Below, piece after piece: positions 26,479 through 34,757 of a stretch of 64,000 nucleotides of DNA; position 1 is the first letter of the stretch; each line of letters opens with the position of its first letter. The notes beneath the pieces were generated by a model. It was not told the origin of the DNA. It did no database searches and saw only the letters and a list, made by a program, of their open reading frames with translations. Source of the stretch: CAIYRG01 sp965247505 (lineage in GTDB: Bacteria > Pseudomonadota > Alphaproteobacteria > Micropepsales > Micropepsaceae); the NCBI GenBank assembly GCA_965247505.1, contig OZ252020.1, positions 2,790,001 to 2,854,000 of the forward strand, read 5' to 3'. The position numbers and the translations under genes were made by a program.

Positions 26479-26733
26479 CTAATGCACACTGAGCGGTGTT
26501 AGGTCGTTCTGAACAGCAGCTCCAAAAGCAGCAGCCCATGTATCCATGATGGCGACGGGGGTTCCGTCAGCAGTATGAATGGTGTAGAGCTGAATTCCTT
26601 CCGGCAGTTTTATATCAGACGGAACCACGCCGAGAGCATGCGCCTCACTCGCGCCGATTGGCTTTATATAGGCCAGCCGGCTGCCTTCGAAGCCCGTACC
26701 CTCGACCGTGTTGAATGTCGTTCTGGCATTCAT
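26479..26733 (-). CDS. DUF1150 family protein
   Basis: An 84-residue protein of unknown function found in alphaproteobacteria. The family pattern is visible: LAYIKPIGASEA, then PSDIKLPEGIQLYTIHTADGTPVAIMD and a short tail. There is no signal peptide or membrane segment. In other genomes DUF1150 genes often stand beside a small heat-shock protein (Hsp20), but no Hsp20 is here. It converges with ptsN (22 bases between stops), and its start has an AGGAGG SD (minus strand) just upstream. Confidence 0.85.
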   Translation of the reverse strand: MNARTTFNTVEGTGFEGSRLAYIKPIGASEAHALGVVPSDIKLPEGIQLYTIHTADGTPVAIMDTWAAAFGAAVQNDLTPLSVH

Positions 26734-27035
26734 GGCAACCTCCTATCTTTTCATGCTCACTCTATGCAGACGCGCCTGAACATCGCCTGAACGGAATGTT
26801 GTTGTGCGTTCAACTTTTGTCGTTTTCAGCTGTTCTCATTGCAGAACAAAAGGCGTCTTTTTTGTGGCTTCGCGTCAATCGCACCGAATTGCCACTCAAC
26901 CATGTTCAATTTTTGCGCGGAGGATCGGATTCCTACGCCAAACATATGCTGCGCCAAAGACGCGCAGCGCGTGAAAGAGATATGGGAAGTCTTGTTTTGT
27001 GTTCAAGGCGACTCTGCCGGTCCGATGCGACTTGC
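26734..27035. other. Divergent intergenic region between DUF1150 and pabBC
   Basis: About 300 bases holding the two divergent promoters. The pabB frame remains open here, but the peptide it would add (many Cys/Leu/His, no similarity to PabB) does not look coding. A direct repeat GCCTGAAC lies near 26775-26791. Nothing else recognisable. Confidence 0.5.
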
Positions 27036-28850
27036 ATGGAGGCCGCGAGCGGGGCACGAAAAGCCATGAAGCGCGGATCTCCATTTGTATTTTTGGACGA
27101 TGCCAAGCCGGGAACGGAAAGACAGATACTCTACGCCGAACCGGAACGCATAATCTCGGCCACGGATCCCGCTGAGCTGGTATCGGCTTTTCGTGAAATC
27201 GATAGTGCGGTCCGGGACGGGTTCCATGTTGCGGGATATTTTTCTTACGAATTAGGATATTTTCTTGAGCCGCGTCTTTCGTCGATTGCGCCCCAAGCGC
27301 GTGATGAGCCACTCCTGTGGTTTGGGTTGTTTCGTAGCAAGAGCGTTTTTTCCGGCCAAGAGGGTACGCGTTGGTTGCGTGAATCTGTACAGGGGCGGGC
27401 CTATGCCGGCCCGCTGCGATTCGCGATCAGTGAAGAGAATTATGACGAGAAATTTCGCGTCGCCCAGGAATACATCCGAGCCGGCGATGTCTACCAAATC
27501 AATCTAACATTTCCGGGATATTTTCGATTTTGTGGTGATCCGCTTGCCCTCTATGCGCGTCTGCGCATGGGCGCTATGGCCGGGCAAGGCGCTTATGTGT
27601 TCGACGGCACGAAGAGCATCTTGAGCCTATCGCCGGAACTCTTCTTTTGTGTCGAAAAGAACCGGATAACAGCAAAGCCGATGAAGGGCACGGCGCCGCG
27701 AGCAAGCGATGGCAATGCCGACGCGCAACTGCGAGCAGGACTTGCCCGGAGCGAAAAAGATCGCGCAGAAAATCTTATGATCGTCGATCTCATCCGAAAC
27801 GATCTTGGACGATTAGCCAAGGTGGGATCGGTGCATGCCAACGATCTTTTCGCGGTTGAAAGCTATCCAACTCTGCATCAGATGGTTTCAACGGTAGATG
27901 CCGAGTTGCGCAATGATGTGAACATCGAAAAATTGGTGCGAGCGGTTTTTCCATGCGGCTCCGTGACCGGCGCGCCCAAGATTCGCGCCATGGAGATTAT
28001 TCGTGAGCTGGAAGCAACGCCGCGCGGTATCTATTGCGGCGCTATCGGCGCGTTTTCGCCGGACTCCACTTCGTCCTTCAACGTTGCTATCCGCACGATT
28101 ACAATTTCGGACAATTGCGGTGTGCTCGGTGTGGGAAGCGCCATTGTCGCAGATTCCGAGCGCAGTGCCGAATATGCCGAATGCCTTTTGAAGGCGAAGT
28201 ATTTTACCAAAGCGCACTCCCCCATCGGGCTTATCGAAACACTACGCTACGAGCCAAAGCACGGCTTTCTTCGCGTTGAGCTTCACCTCGCTCGGCTTAA
28301 AGCTGGCGCGGCAAGTTTAGATATTCCTTTTGATCAAAGCGCCGCGTTGCATGCGATGGACGCGGCGGCCCGTAAATCCACGATTGTCCTGCGCGTGCGT
28401 TTGCAATTATTTGAGGACGGCGGCTTGGAAGTAACCGCACAGCCGTTCGAAGTCCCGGGGCCGAACGCGGTTTGCAAATATGCTCTGTCGGAACATTTCG
28501 TGCAAAGCGAAGATTTGCTCGCGCGCCATAAAACGAATTGGCGCGAACTCTACGATTCAGAGCGTGCAAAGTGGAATGCCTATGGCGTTGACGAAGTATT
28601 GTTTCTTAACCAGCGAGGAGAAATTGCCGAGGCCAGCGCAAGCAATGTTTTCGTTCGTATCGATGAACGCTTGGTCACGCCGCCACTCACCTCGGGAGCG
28701 CTGGATGGCTGCTTGCGGCGCTCGCTAATCGCGGATGGTAGTTGCGTTGAGGGCGTTCTCAGGATGGAAGATCTGAAGCAGGCAGACGCGATCTATTTTG
28801 GGAATTCTGTCCGCGGACTAGTGCGTGGCGAAGCGCATTTGCGGCGGTGA
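27036..28850 (+). CDS. pabB: Aminodeoxychorismate synthase component I fused to 4-amino-4-deoxychorismate lyase
   Basis: A two-domain folate enzyme of about 604 residues. The N-terminal part (about 1-390) is a chorismate-binding PabB domain: GDVYQINLTFPGYFRF, KPMKGTAPRAS, RAENLMIVDLIRNDLGR, and CGSVTGAPKIRAMEII. The C-terminal part (about 400-604) is a fold-type IV PLP aminotransferase/lyase domain like PabC, with the catalytic Lys in ARHKTNWREL and EVLFLNQRGEIAEASASNVF. Together they make 4-aminobenzoate from chorismate with a separate glutamine amidotransferase (PabA), not seen here. Starts at ATG 27036 or ATG 27066 are both possible; the family begins at PFVFLDDAKPG. Confidence 0.9.
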   Translation: MEAASGARKAMKRGSPFVFLDDAKPGTERQILYAEPERIISATDPAELVSAFREIDSAVRDGFHVAGYFSYELGYFLEPRLSSIAPQARDEPLLWFGLFRSKSVFSGQEGTRWLRESVQGRAYAGPLRFAISEENYDEKFRVAQEYIRAGDVYQINLTFPGYFRFCGDPLALYARLRMGAMAGQGAYVFDGTKSILSLSPELFFCVEKNRITAKPMKGTAPRASDGNADAQLRAGLARSEKDRAENLMIVDLIRNDLGRLAKVGSVHANDLFAVESYPTLHQMVSTVDAELRNDVNIEKLVRAVFPCGSVTGAPKIRAMEIIRELEATPRGIYCGAIGAFSPDSTSSFNVAIRTITISDNCGVLGVGSAIVADSERSAEYAECLLKAKYFTKAHSPIGLIETLRYEPKHGFLRVELHLARLKAGAASLDIPFDQSAALHAMDAAARKSTIVLRVRLQLFEDGGLEVTAQPFEVPGPNAVCKYALSEHFVQSEDLLARHKTNWRELYDSERAKWNAYGVDEVLFLNQRGEIAEASASNVFVRIDERLVTPPLTSGALDGCLRRSLIADGSCVEGVLRMEDLKQADAIYFGNSVRGLVRGEAHLRR

Positions 28851-29038
28851 GGCGGTCGTCAGCGATAAATCATTCTGAGGGCCAAGCTCGCGTTTTCACG
28901 CTGCGAATTATGTTTTGCGGACACGAAATGCGGTTTAACTCCCTAAAAATGGGCATTAGTCGAGACTCACCTATGCAACTAGGACGAAAAATGCCGTAAA
29001 ATAAGGGCATTGTTGATTTTTGCAGTGAAGGAAACACG

Positions 29039-29353
29039 ATGGCAAAAGCCGCAGCCGCTAAAGCAAAACCAAAAGTTGAAACAGTTAGCCTTCGCCAAAT
29101 CGCCGCTGAACTGGCGGAGAAAAACGGCATGACGAAAAAACAAGGCAACCAAGTGATGGACGATTTTGTCGCCTTGGTGACCAAGAACCTCAAAAAGGGT
29201 GTTCGTATCCGTTTGAACGGCCTCGGTATTTTGCAGGTACGCAATCGCGCCGCCCGCATGGGGCGCAATCCCGCCACGGGCGAAGCAATTAAGATCAAAG
29301 CGAGCAAAAAAGTCGCTTTCCGGGTGGCAAAGGATTTGAAAGAGGCAGTTTAG
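29039..29353 (+). CDS. HU-family DNA-binding protein
   Basis: A 104-residue histone-like protein. The HU/IHF core starts after a Lys/Ala-rich extension (MAKAAAAKAKPKVETV). The DNA-bending arm has RNRAARMGRNPATGEAIKI, with the intercalating Pro in RNPATGE, and the C-terminal helix is KVAFRVAKDLKEA. The extension and sequence differ from HU-beta, so the protein could be a second HU paralogue or a divergent IHF/HU member. It is monocistronic with its own terminator right after it. Its upstream gap (28851-29038) should contain the promoter. Confidence 0.9.
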   Translation: MAKAAAAKAKPKVETVSLRQIAAELAEKNGMTKKQGNQVMDDFVALVTKNLKKGVRIRLNGLGILQVRNRAARMGRNPATGEAIKIKASKKVAFRVAKDLKEAV

Positions 29354-29399
29354 TCGTCTCGTTCGTTGGCCGATATCATTGGCTATCCGAAATAAAGGG

Positions 29400-29430
29400 A
29401 CCCCGCTGCGATTAGGCAGCGGGGTTTTCT
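29400..29430 (+). terminator. Rho-independent terminator of the HU gene
   Basis: Perfect 9-bp stem CCCCGCTGC/GCAGCGGGG with a 6-base loop (GATTAG), followed by TTTTCTTTG. It lies about 50 bases after the stop codon. Confidence 0.9.
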
Positions 29431-29496
29431 TTGCCGCACATAGGCCATGAGCGATCAAATGGTCGTAAATTGAGTGATCTTGCAGATCGGAGCGGC

Positions 29497-29572
<76 letters not shown>

Positions 29573-29621
29573 ATGCGTCTTAGGAAACGGCGGCGCTGCG
29601 TCGGTCCAGAATTGGGTATTA

Positions 29622-30167
29622 CTAGTTTTCTTCCTTAGTGATATCTGCGTCGATGATTTTCGACACGTCGTCGGCGTCCTCGTCGTCATCTTGGAGAAGG
29701 GTATCGTCGTCGTCCTTGTCTAGATCATCGTCAAGGTCGTCGGCGATATCGTCGACCTCCGCATCGTCATCGTCGTCATCGTCGTCATCATCGTCGTCGG
29801 CAGCAGTGGCGATTACTTTGACATCGTCGTCGCCGTCATCGTTGTTGTCACCGTCACCCTCGGAGACCGACATACCCGGGCCGGCATTATCGGCTTTTTC
29901 TTCCTCGACTTCGTCAACGGTTTCTTTTTCTTCTTCGCTCTCGGCTTCCGCCGGTTCGGCATTCTCGGCTTCAGGAGCCGCTTCGGGAGCCGCAGCCGGA
30001 GCCGCCTTAGCCGGCTCCGGCGTTCGCGGCCGACGCTGCTTTAACAGCGCATCAGGCTCAAATGAGAATTCACATTTCGGGCATTCAATGGGGCGTTTTT
30101 GAAGGTCGTAAAAGCGCGCCGCACAACTGGGGCAAACCCGCTTCGTCCCGAGATCCGGTTTGATCAA
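29622..30167 (-). CDS. TIGR02300-family acidic zinc-ribbon protein
   Basis: A protein of about 181 residues from a family of unknown function typical of alphaproteobacteria. The N-terminus has a zinc ribbon with two Cys pairs (RVCPSCAARFYDL and IECPKCEFSF). The rest is a very acidic, low-complexity tail with Ala/Pro/Glu and then long Asp runs, including 12 Asp in a row. The frame extends to 30239, but the family starts at KPDLGTKRVCPSC, so I use the TTG at 30167, which has GGGAA nine bases upstream. It precedes aroA divergently, as in many relatives. Zinc binding is inferred from the cysteines. Confidence 0.86.
   Translation of the reverse strand: MIKPDLGTKRVCPSCAARFYDLQKRPIECPKCEFSFEPDALLKQRRPRTPEPAKAAPAAAPEAAPEAENAEPAEAESEEEKETVDEVEEEKADNAGPGMSVSEGDGDNNDDGDDDVKVIATAADDDDDDDDDDDDAEVDDIADDLDDDLDKDDDDTLLQDDDEDADDVSKIIDADITKEEN
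29763..29798 (-). repeat. Poly-aspartate codon tract
   Basis: Twelve successive GAC/GAT codons on the minus strand within the TIGR02300 gene. Mixed synonymous codons mean it is a selected acidic run rather than a pure triplet expansion, though slippage could still change its length. Confidence 0.8.
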
Positions 30168-30298
30168 GGTAATTATTCCCGCGCAAGAACAAGTGGCCAG
30201 AAGGGCGCTGGGTTTGCCATGATCGCGCGGACCTGTCAAAGCTCCTGAAACGAACAGGCGGTTCCGCCCTCCCTTGTTTGAGAGCCTCGTTTGAAAAT

Positions 30299-31666
30299 AT
30301 GGCGAGAACTATGAAGGATTCCAGTGTCCCCCGGCCACTCCGGGCCGCGAGCGAAGGCCCGCTAAAGGGCACCGCGATCGTCCCCGGCGACAAATCCATA
30401 TCCCATCGCGCACTGATCCTTGGCGCCATGACCGTGGGCAGGACCGAGATCACGGGTCTGCTTGAAGCCACTGACGTGATGAACACCGCCAGGGCTATGG
30501 AAAGCCTTGGCGCCCATATTTCGGGCAGCGGCGGGGGGCAGTGGCTGGTCGAAGGCGTTGGCGTTGGCGGGTTCTCGGAGCCCAACGCGCCCCTTGATTT
30601 TGGTAATTCGGGCACCGGCTGCCGCCTTTCGATGGGAGCCGTCGCGACGACGCCGATCTCAGTTGATATTACCGGCGACGCTTCATTGCGGCAGCGGCCC
30701 ATGGGCCGCGTGCTGGAACCGCTGCAGCAATTCGGGATGAGATGGAAAGGCCACGGAGAGGCTCCCGGTTTGCTCCCGGTGGGCTTGAAGGGCGCAAGTT
30801 CTTCGCCGCCGATTCGCTATACGCTGGAGGTGCCCTCGGCGCAGGTGAAGTCGGCATTGCTGCTGGCCGCGCTGAATGTGGCGGGGACCTCTACGATCAT
30901 CGAGCCAACCGCGACGCGTGATCACACCGAGCGCATGCTAAAGGCCATGGGCGCTGCAATCTCAATTGAGCAAAGCGGTTCCGGGAAGGCGATTTCCATT
31001 ACCGGGGAAGCGGAACTCAAGCCCGTGCCGATATTTGTTCCGTGCGACCCCTCCTCGGCAGCCTTTCCTCTTGTCGCCGCATTAATTGTGCCTGGCTCCG
31101 AGGTGCTGCTCGAAAGGGTCATGCTCAATCCATTGCGGACAGGGCTTCTAACGACCCTTCAGGAAATGGGGGCAGACATCGCGTTCGAGAATCGGCGTGA
31201 AATTGGTGGTGAGATGGTGTCGGATCTGTGCGTTCGCCACTCGGCATTGCGAGGCCTGGAAGTGCCGCCGGCGCGCGCGCCATCCATGATCGACGAATTT
31301 CCAATATTGTCGGTGGCGGCCGCATTCGCCGAGGGCAGCACAATTATGCATGGGCTGGAAGAATTGAGGGTGAAGGAAAGTGATCGCCTCTCGGCCATCG
31401 CCACTGGGTTGAAGGATTGCGGAGTCGGTGTCGAAGAAAGCAAGGACGGTCTTACAATCGAAGGTCGAGGTGCCGAGGGCGTGCGCGGAGGCGGTAATGT
31501 CGTCACCCATATGGATCACCGCATCGCGATGAGTTTTCTCGTTTTAGGCCTGGGATCGCGTGAAGCGGTCGTGGTCGATGACGGCTCAATGATCGCCATG
31601 AGCTTTCCCGACTTCGAGGATCTTATGTGCGGACTTGGCGCGCCACTTCTTAGGGCAAACGCTTGA
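30299..31666 (+). CDS. aroA: 3-phosphoshikimate 1-carboxyvinyltransferase (EPSP synthase)
   Basis: AroA joins PEP and shikimate 3-phosphate in the shikimate pathway. The protein (about 455 residues) shows PGDKSISHRALILGAMT (substrate Lys and Ser), the loop LDFGNSGTGCRLSMG, SAQVKSALLLAALN, the DHTERMLKAMG motif, and the C-terminal LRVKESDRLSAIATGL. The loop Gly-Asn-Ser-Gly-Thr-Gly with Ala/Cys variations is closer to the class II-type (glyphosate-tolerant) alphaproteobacterial enzymes; inference only. The start could be ATG 30299 or 30311. Its stop overlaps the cmk start (TTGA). Confidence 0.96.
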   Translation: MARTMKDSSVPRPLRAASEGPLKGTAIVPGDKSISHRALILGAMTVGRTEITGLLEATDVMNTARAMESLGAHISGSGGGQWLVEGVGVGGFSEPNAPLDFGNSGTGCRLSMGAVATTPISVDITGDASLRQRPMGRVLEPLQQFGMRWKGHGEAPGLLPVGLKGASSSPPIRYTLEVPSAQVKSALLLAALNVAGTSTIIEPTATRDHTERMLKAMGAAISIEQSGSGKAISITGEAELKPVPIFVPCDPSSAAFPLVAALIVPGSEVLLERVMLNPLRTGLLTTLQEMGADIAFENRREIGGEMVSDLCVRHSALRGLEVPPARAPSMIDEFPILSVAAAFAEGSTIMHGLEELRVKESDRLSAIATGLKDCGVGVEESKDGLTIEGRGAEGVRGGGNVVTHMDHRIAMSFLVLGLGSREAVVVDDGSMIAMSFPDFEDLMCGLGAPLLRANA

Positions 31667-32343
31667 GCGCCCTGCCAATCATTGCGATCGACGGTACCGC
31701 TGCGTGTGGGAAAGGGACGCTGGCTAGAAAGCTCGCAGAACATTTTGGATTTTCCCACCTCAATTCTGGCGCCCTTTACAGATTGGTAGCGCTGGGCGTG
31801 CTCGATATGGACGGCGACCCGTCAGATGCTGGCGATGCACTTCGTGCCGCACGGTCAATCGATATCAGCCAAGCGGCCCATCCAAATATTCGCACGGATG
31901 TCGTCGGTAAGGCGGCATCGCAAGTCGCGGCTATTCCTGAAGTCCGCAGCATCTTGCTCGATTTTCAGCGCGGCTTTGCGGCTAATCCTCCAGATGGAAA
32001 ATTTGGAGCGGTAATCGATGGTCGCGATATCGGCACGGTGATCGTACCTGCAGCGACCGCTAAACTTTACGTCGATGCGGAGCCAGAAATCCGTGCCTCG
32101 CGCCGCCGCTTGGAACTGGAATCTCTTGGAATTTTCAGGGATGAGAAGGAAATTCTGACTGAGCTCAAAGCCCGCGATGCCGCCGATAAGAGCCGGGAGA
32201 TCTCGCCTTTGCGACAGGCTGAGGATGCCATGTTGCTCGATACCAGCGATTTGGGTATAGACGCGGCGTTCGCGGCGGCCCTGGCACTGGTGGAACCCAA
32301 AATACGACCAGCGCTGAATTTATCCGCACGTGGTCCGTCTTAA
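31663..32343 (+). CDS. cmk: Cytidylate kinase
   Basis: Phosphorylates CMP and dCMP. A 226-residue P-loop kinase; the Walker A motif is IIAIDGTAACGKGTLAR (most relatives have PAASGKGT, so Thr and Cys are small variants). The substrate-binding segment is LNSGALYRLVALG and the Asp-Gly-Arg-Asp-Ile-Gly-Thr motif is VIDGRDIGTVI. The start is a TTG overlapping the aroA stop, so it is translationally coupled. It is followed by rpsA after about 130 bases. Confidence 0.94.
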   Translation: MSALPIIAIDGTAACGKGTLARKLAEHFGFSHLNSGALYRLVALGVLDMDGDPSDAGDALRAARSIDISQAAHPNIRTDVVGKAASQVAAIPEVRSILLDFQRGFAANPPDGKFGAVIDGRDIGTVIVPAATAKLYVDAEPEIRASRRRLELESLGIFRDEKEILTELKARDAADKSREISPLRQAEDAMLLDTSDLGIDAAFAAALALVEPKIRPALNLSARGPS

Positions 32344-32465
32344 GGGGCTTGAAGGAGGCCCGACGGTGCCCGCGATGCTTCGTCGCAACGATCTTGCAAC
32401 TTCAATCCCCCGATTCTCGGGGCCGCTCACGCTGGCATGTGCCTACGTGATCGTAAACATCTTAC

Positions 32466-32470
32466 AGGAG
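32466..32470 (+). promoter_or_regulatory. Ribosome-binding site of rpsA
   Basis: AGGAG, five bases before the ATG at 32476. It decides the start; the longer open frame from 32437 lacks such a site. Confidence 0.85.
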
Positions 32471-32475
32471 CGTTC

Positions 32476-34590
32476 ATGGCCGACACCGCCGAAAGCATTC
32501 CAACCCCAAGCCGTGACGAGTTCGCGGCGATGCTCGAAGAGAGCTTCATCGATCGGTCGCCCGCGGAGGGTTCGGTGGTCAAAGGCCAAATCGTCGCGAT
32601 CGAAAACGATTTTGTCGTTGTTGATGTTGGATTGAAGACCGAGGGGCGCGTTCCGCTGAAGGAATTCGAAATGCCCGGATCGGATTCATCGATCAGCGTC
32701 GGTGAAGAGGTCGAGGTTTATGTCGAGCGGGTGGAAAATGCGCTTGGCGAAGCGGTCTTGTCGCGTGACAAGGCGCGGCGAGAGGAATCTTGGACCCGCT
32801 TGGAGAAGGCTTTCGAAGATGAGGGCCGTGTTTCGGGCGTCATTTTTGGTCGCGTGAAGGGAGGCTTTACCGTCGACCTCGATGGAGCCGTCGCGTTCCT
32901 GCCCGGAAGCCAGGTCGATGTCCGCCCGGTACGTGATGTCGGGCCGCTCATGAACATCCCGCAAATTTTTCAAATTCTGAAAATGGACCGCCGCCGCGGC
33001 AATATAGTCGTGTCACGTCGCGCCGTACTCGAAGAGCGCCGCGCCGAAGAACGCACAGAATTGGTCGCCAGTCTTGCCGAAGGGCAGGTGGTGCAAGGCA
33101 CGGTCAAGAACATAACCGATTATGGCGCATTTGTTGATTTGGGTGGCGTCGATGGCCTGCTGCACGTCACCGATATGGCCTGGCGCCGGGTATCGCACCC
33201 GACCGAAGTCCTCAGTGTGGGTGAAGAAGTTCAGGTTCAGATCATCAAAGTGAACCACGATACGCAACGCATCAGTCTAGGAATGAAACAGCTCCAGACA
33301 GACCCATGGGAAGGTGTAGGGGTCAAATATCCTGTTGGAACGCGCTTCAAAGGCAGGGTCACCAATGTCACCGACTATGGTGCGTTCGTTGAGCTGGAGG
33401 CCGGCGTCGAGGGGTTGGTGCACGTCTCAGAGATGAGTTGGGTGAAAAAGAACGTTCACCCGAACAAGATCGTCAATCCGGAAGACCAAGTTGAAGTGAT
33501 GGTGCTTGAGGTGGATTCCAATAAGCGCCGTATCAGCCTTGGGCTTAAGCAGTGCCTTGATAACCCCTGGTCGGAATTTGCCGAGAGCCAGACCGTTGGA
33601 ACAATTCTCGAGGGCGAAATCCGCAACATTACGGAGTTTGGTCTGTTCGTGGGACTTCCGGGCGACATCGATGGAATGGTGCACCTTTCTGATTTGTCCT
33701 GGGACAAATCCGGCGATGCGGCGGTTCAGGAATACGAAAAAGGCCAGACCGTGAAGGTCAAGATTCTCGATGTGGACCCTGAAAAGGAACGCGTCAGCTT
33801 GGGGATTAAGCAGCTTTCAGACGACCCGATGGAAAAAATGGGCGAACTCAAAAAAGGCAAGATCGTAACGGTCAGCGTTGTTGAGGTGCAGGATGGCGGT
33901 CTTGAAGTGGAATTGAGCGAAGGCGTGCGTGCGTACATTAAGCGCTCAGATCTCGCGCGCGACAGACGCGATCAACGGCCCGAACGTTTCGGTGTTGGAA
34001 ACAAAATCGATGCAATGATTACAAGTGTCGACAAATCCGGACGCCGGATTGGACTTTCGATCAAGGCCCGCGAAACCGCAGAAGAGAAGGAAGCCGTCCA
34101 ACAATACGGATCATCAGATTCCGGTGCGTCCCTTGGCGATATTCTTGGCGCTGCGCTCTCGCGTGTAAAGAAGACGGCTGGCGCGGACGAGGAGGCGGAG
34201 AAGACGGCCGACGCTGACGAGGAAGCGAAAACGAAAGCCGCCGCGGTCGAGGACGCGAAGAAGACCGCAGACGAGGACGCAAAGAAGGCGGACGACGCGG
34301 ATGAAGGCAAGAAGAAATCCGTAAAGGCAAAGAAGGAAGCCAACACAGACGAGGATGAGAAGAAGGCAGACGATGCGGATAAAGGCGTCAAGAAGAAAGC
34401 TGCGAAGAAGAAGGCCGATGCGGGCGACGGCGTAAAGAAGAAAGCGGCGAAGAAGAAGGACGATGCGGACGACGGCGAGAAGAAGAAAGCCGTGAAGAAG
34501 AAGGCCGCTAAGAAGAAAGACGACGCGGGTGAGGGCGTAAAGAAGAAAGCCTCGAAAAAGAAAAGCGATGCGGATAAGGACAAGGAGTAA
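32476..34590 (+). CDS. rpsA: 30S ribosomal protein S1 with a long charged C-terminal tail
   Basis: S1 brings mRNA to the 30S subunit. The 704-residue protein has six S1/OB domains up to about residue 535, with the expected repeats (GTVKNITDYGAFVDLGGVDG, GRVTNVTDYGAFVELEAGVE, GEIRNITEFGLFVGLPGDID). A conventional end, SGASLGDILGAAL, occurs near residue 560, where most alphaproteobacterial S1 proteins stop. Here the frame continues for 140 more residues rich in Lys, Ala, Asp and Glu (for example GVKKKAAKKKDDA), ending DKDKE. The tail resembles eukaryotic H1-like or plasmid-type low-complexity tails and could bind RNA. The SD and ATG are clear. Confidence 0.97.
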   Translation: MADTAESIPTPSRDEFAAMLEESFIDRSPAEGSVVKGQIVAIENDFVVVDVGLKTEGRVPLKEFEMPGSDSSISVGEEVEVYVERVENALGEAVLSRDKARREESWTRLEKAFEDEGRVSGVIFGRVKGGFTVDLDGAVAFLPGSQVDVRPVRDVGPLMNIPQIFQILKMDRRRGNIVVSRRAVLEERRAEERTELVASLAEGQVVQGTVKNITDYGAFVDLGGVDGLLHVTDMAWRRVSHPTEVLSVGEEVQVQIIKVNHDTQRISLGMKQLQTDPWEGVGVKYPVGTRFKGRVTNVTDYGAFVELEAGVEGLVHVSEMSWVKKNVHPNKIVNPEDQVEVMVLEVDSNKRRISLGLKQCLDNPWSEFAESQTVGTILEGEIRNITEFGLFVGLPGDIDGMVHLSDLSWDKSGDAAVQEYEKGQTVKVKILDVDPEKERVSLGIKQLSDDPMEKMGELKKGKIVTVSVVEVQDGGLEVELSEGVRAYIKRSDLARDRRDQRPERFGVGNKIDAMITSVDKSGRRIGLSIKARETAEEKEAVQQYGSSDSGASLGDILGAALSRVKKTAGADEEAEKTADADEEAKTKAAAVEDAKKTADEDAKKADDADEGKKKSVKAKKEANTDEDEKKADDADKGVKKKAAKKKADAGDGVKKKAAKKKDDADDGEKKKAVKKKAAKKKDDAGEGVKKKASKKKSDADKDKE
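34168..34587 (+). repeat. Degenerate tandem repeats encoding the S1 tail
   Basis: Short units of the form AAGAAGAAAGC...GAAGAAG separated by GACGATGCGG-type segments recur 7-8 times, strongest at about 34380-34570. Translation gives alternating KKKAAKKK and Asp/Ala/Gly blocks. Likely grown by duplication or slippage and kept in frame. Confidence 0.8.
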
Positions 34591-34757
34591 TTCCTCGAAA
34601 TTGTTGGCAAAGCAGGCATTTAACGGCCGCGCGGCGTATTTGTTTTTGAACGGGATTTCACCTAGTGAGCTCGCCGAGCTTGTCGGGGCGTCGAAATCCC
34701 AATAATCTCAACAAAATGAGTGCCGAATCCAACCGGCGTAACTTGGAGGAATATTTG

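Noticed and set aside
29638..30102. Plus-strand frame giving a 154-residue poly-Ser protein
   Set aside because: It is the antisense shadow of the Asp codon tract of the TIGR02300 gene; GTC/ATC repeats read as Ser in the other frame.
33972..34619. Minus-strand Phe/Ser/Ala-rich frame of 215 residues
   Set aside because: Antisense of the S1 tail; Lys codons AAG/AAA read backwards give Phe/Leu. No SD and composition is an artefact.
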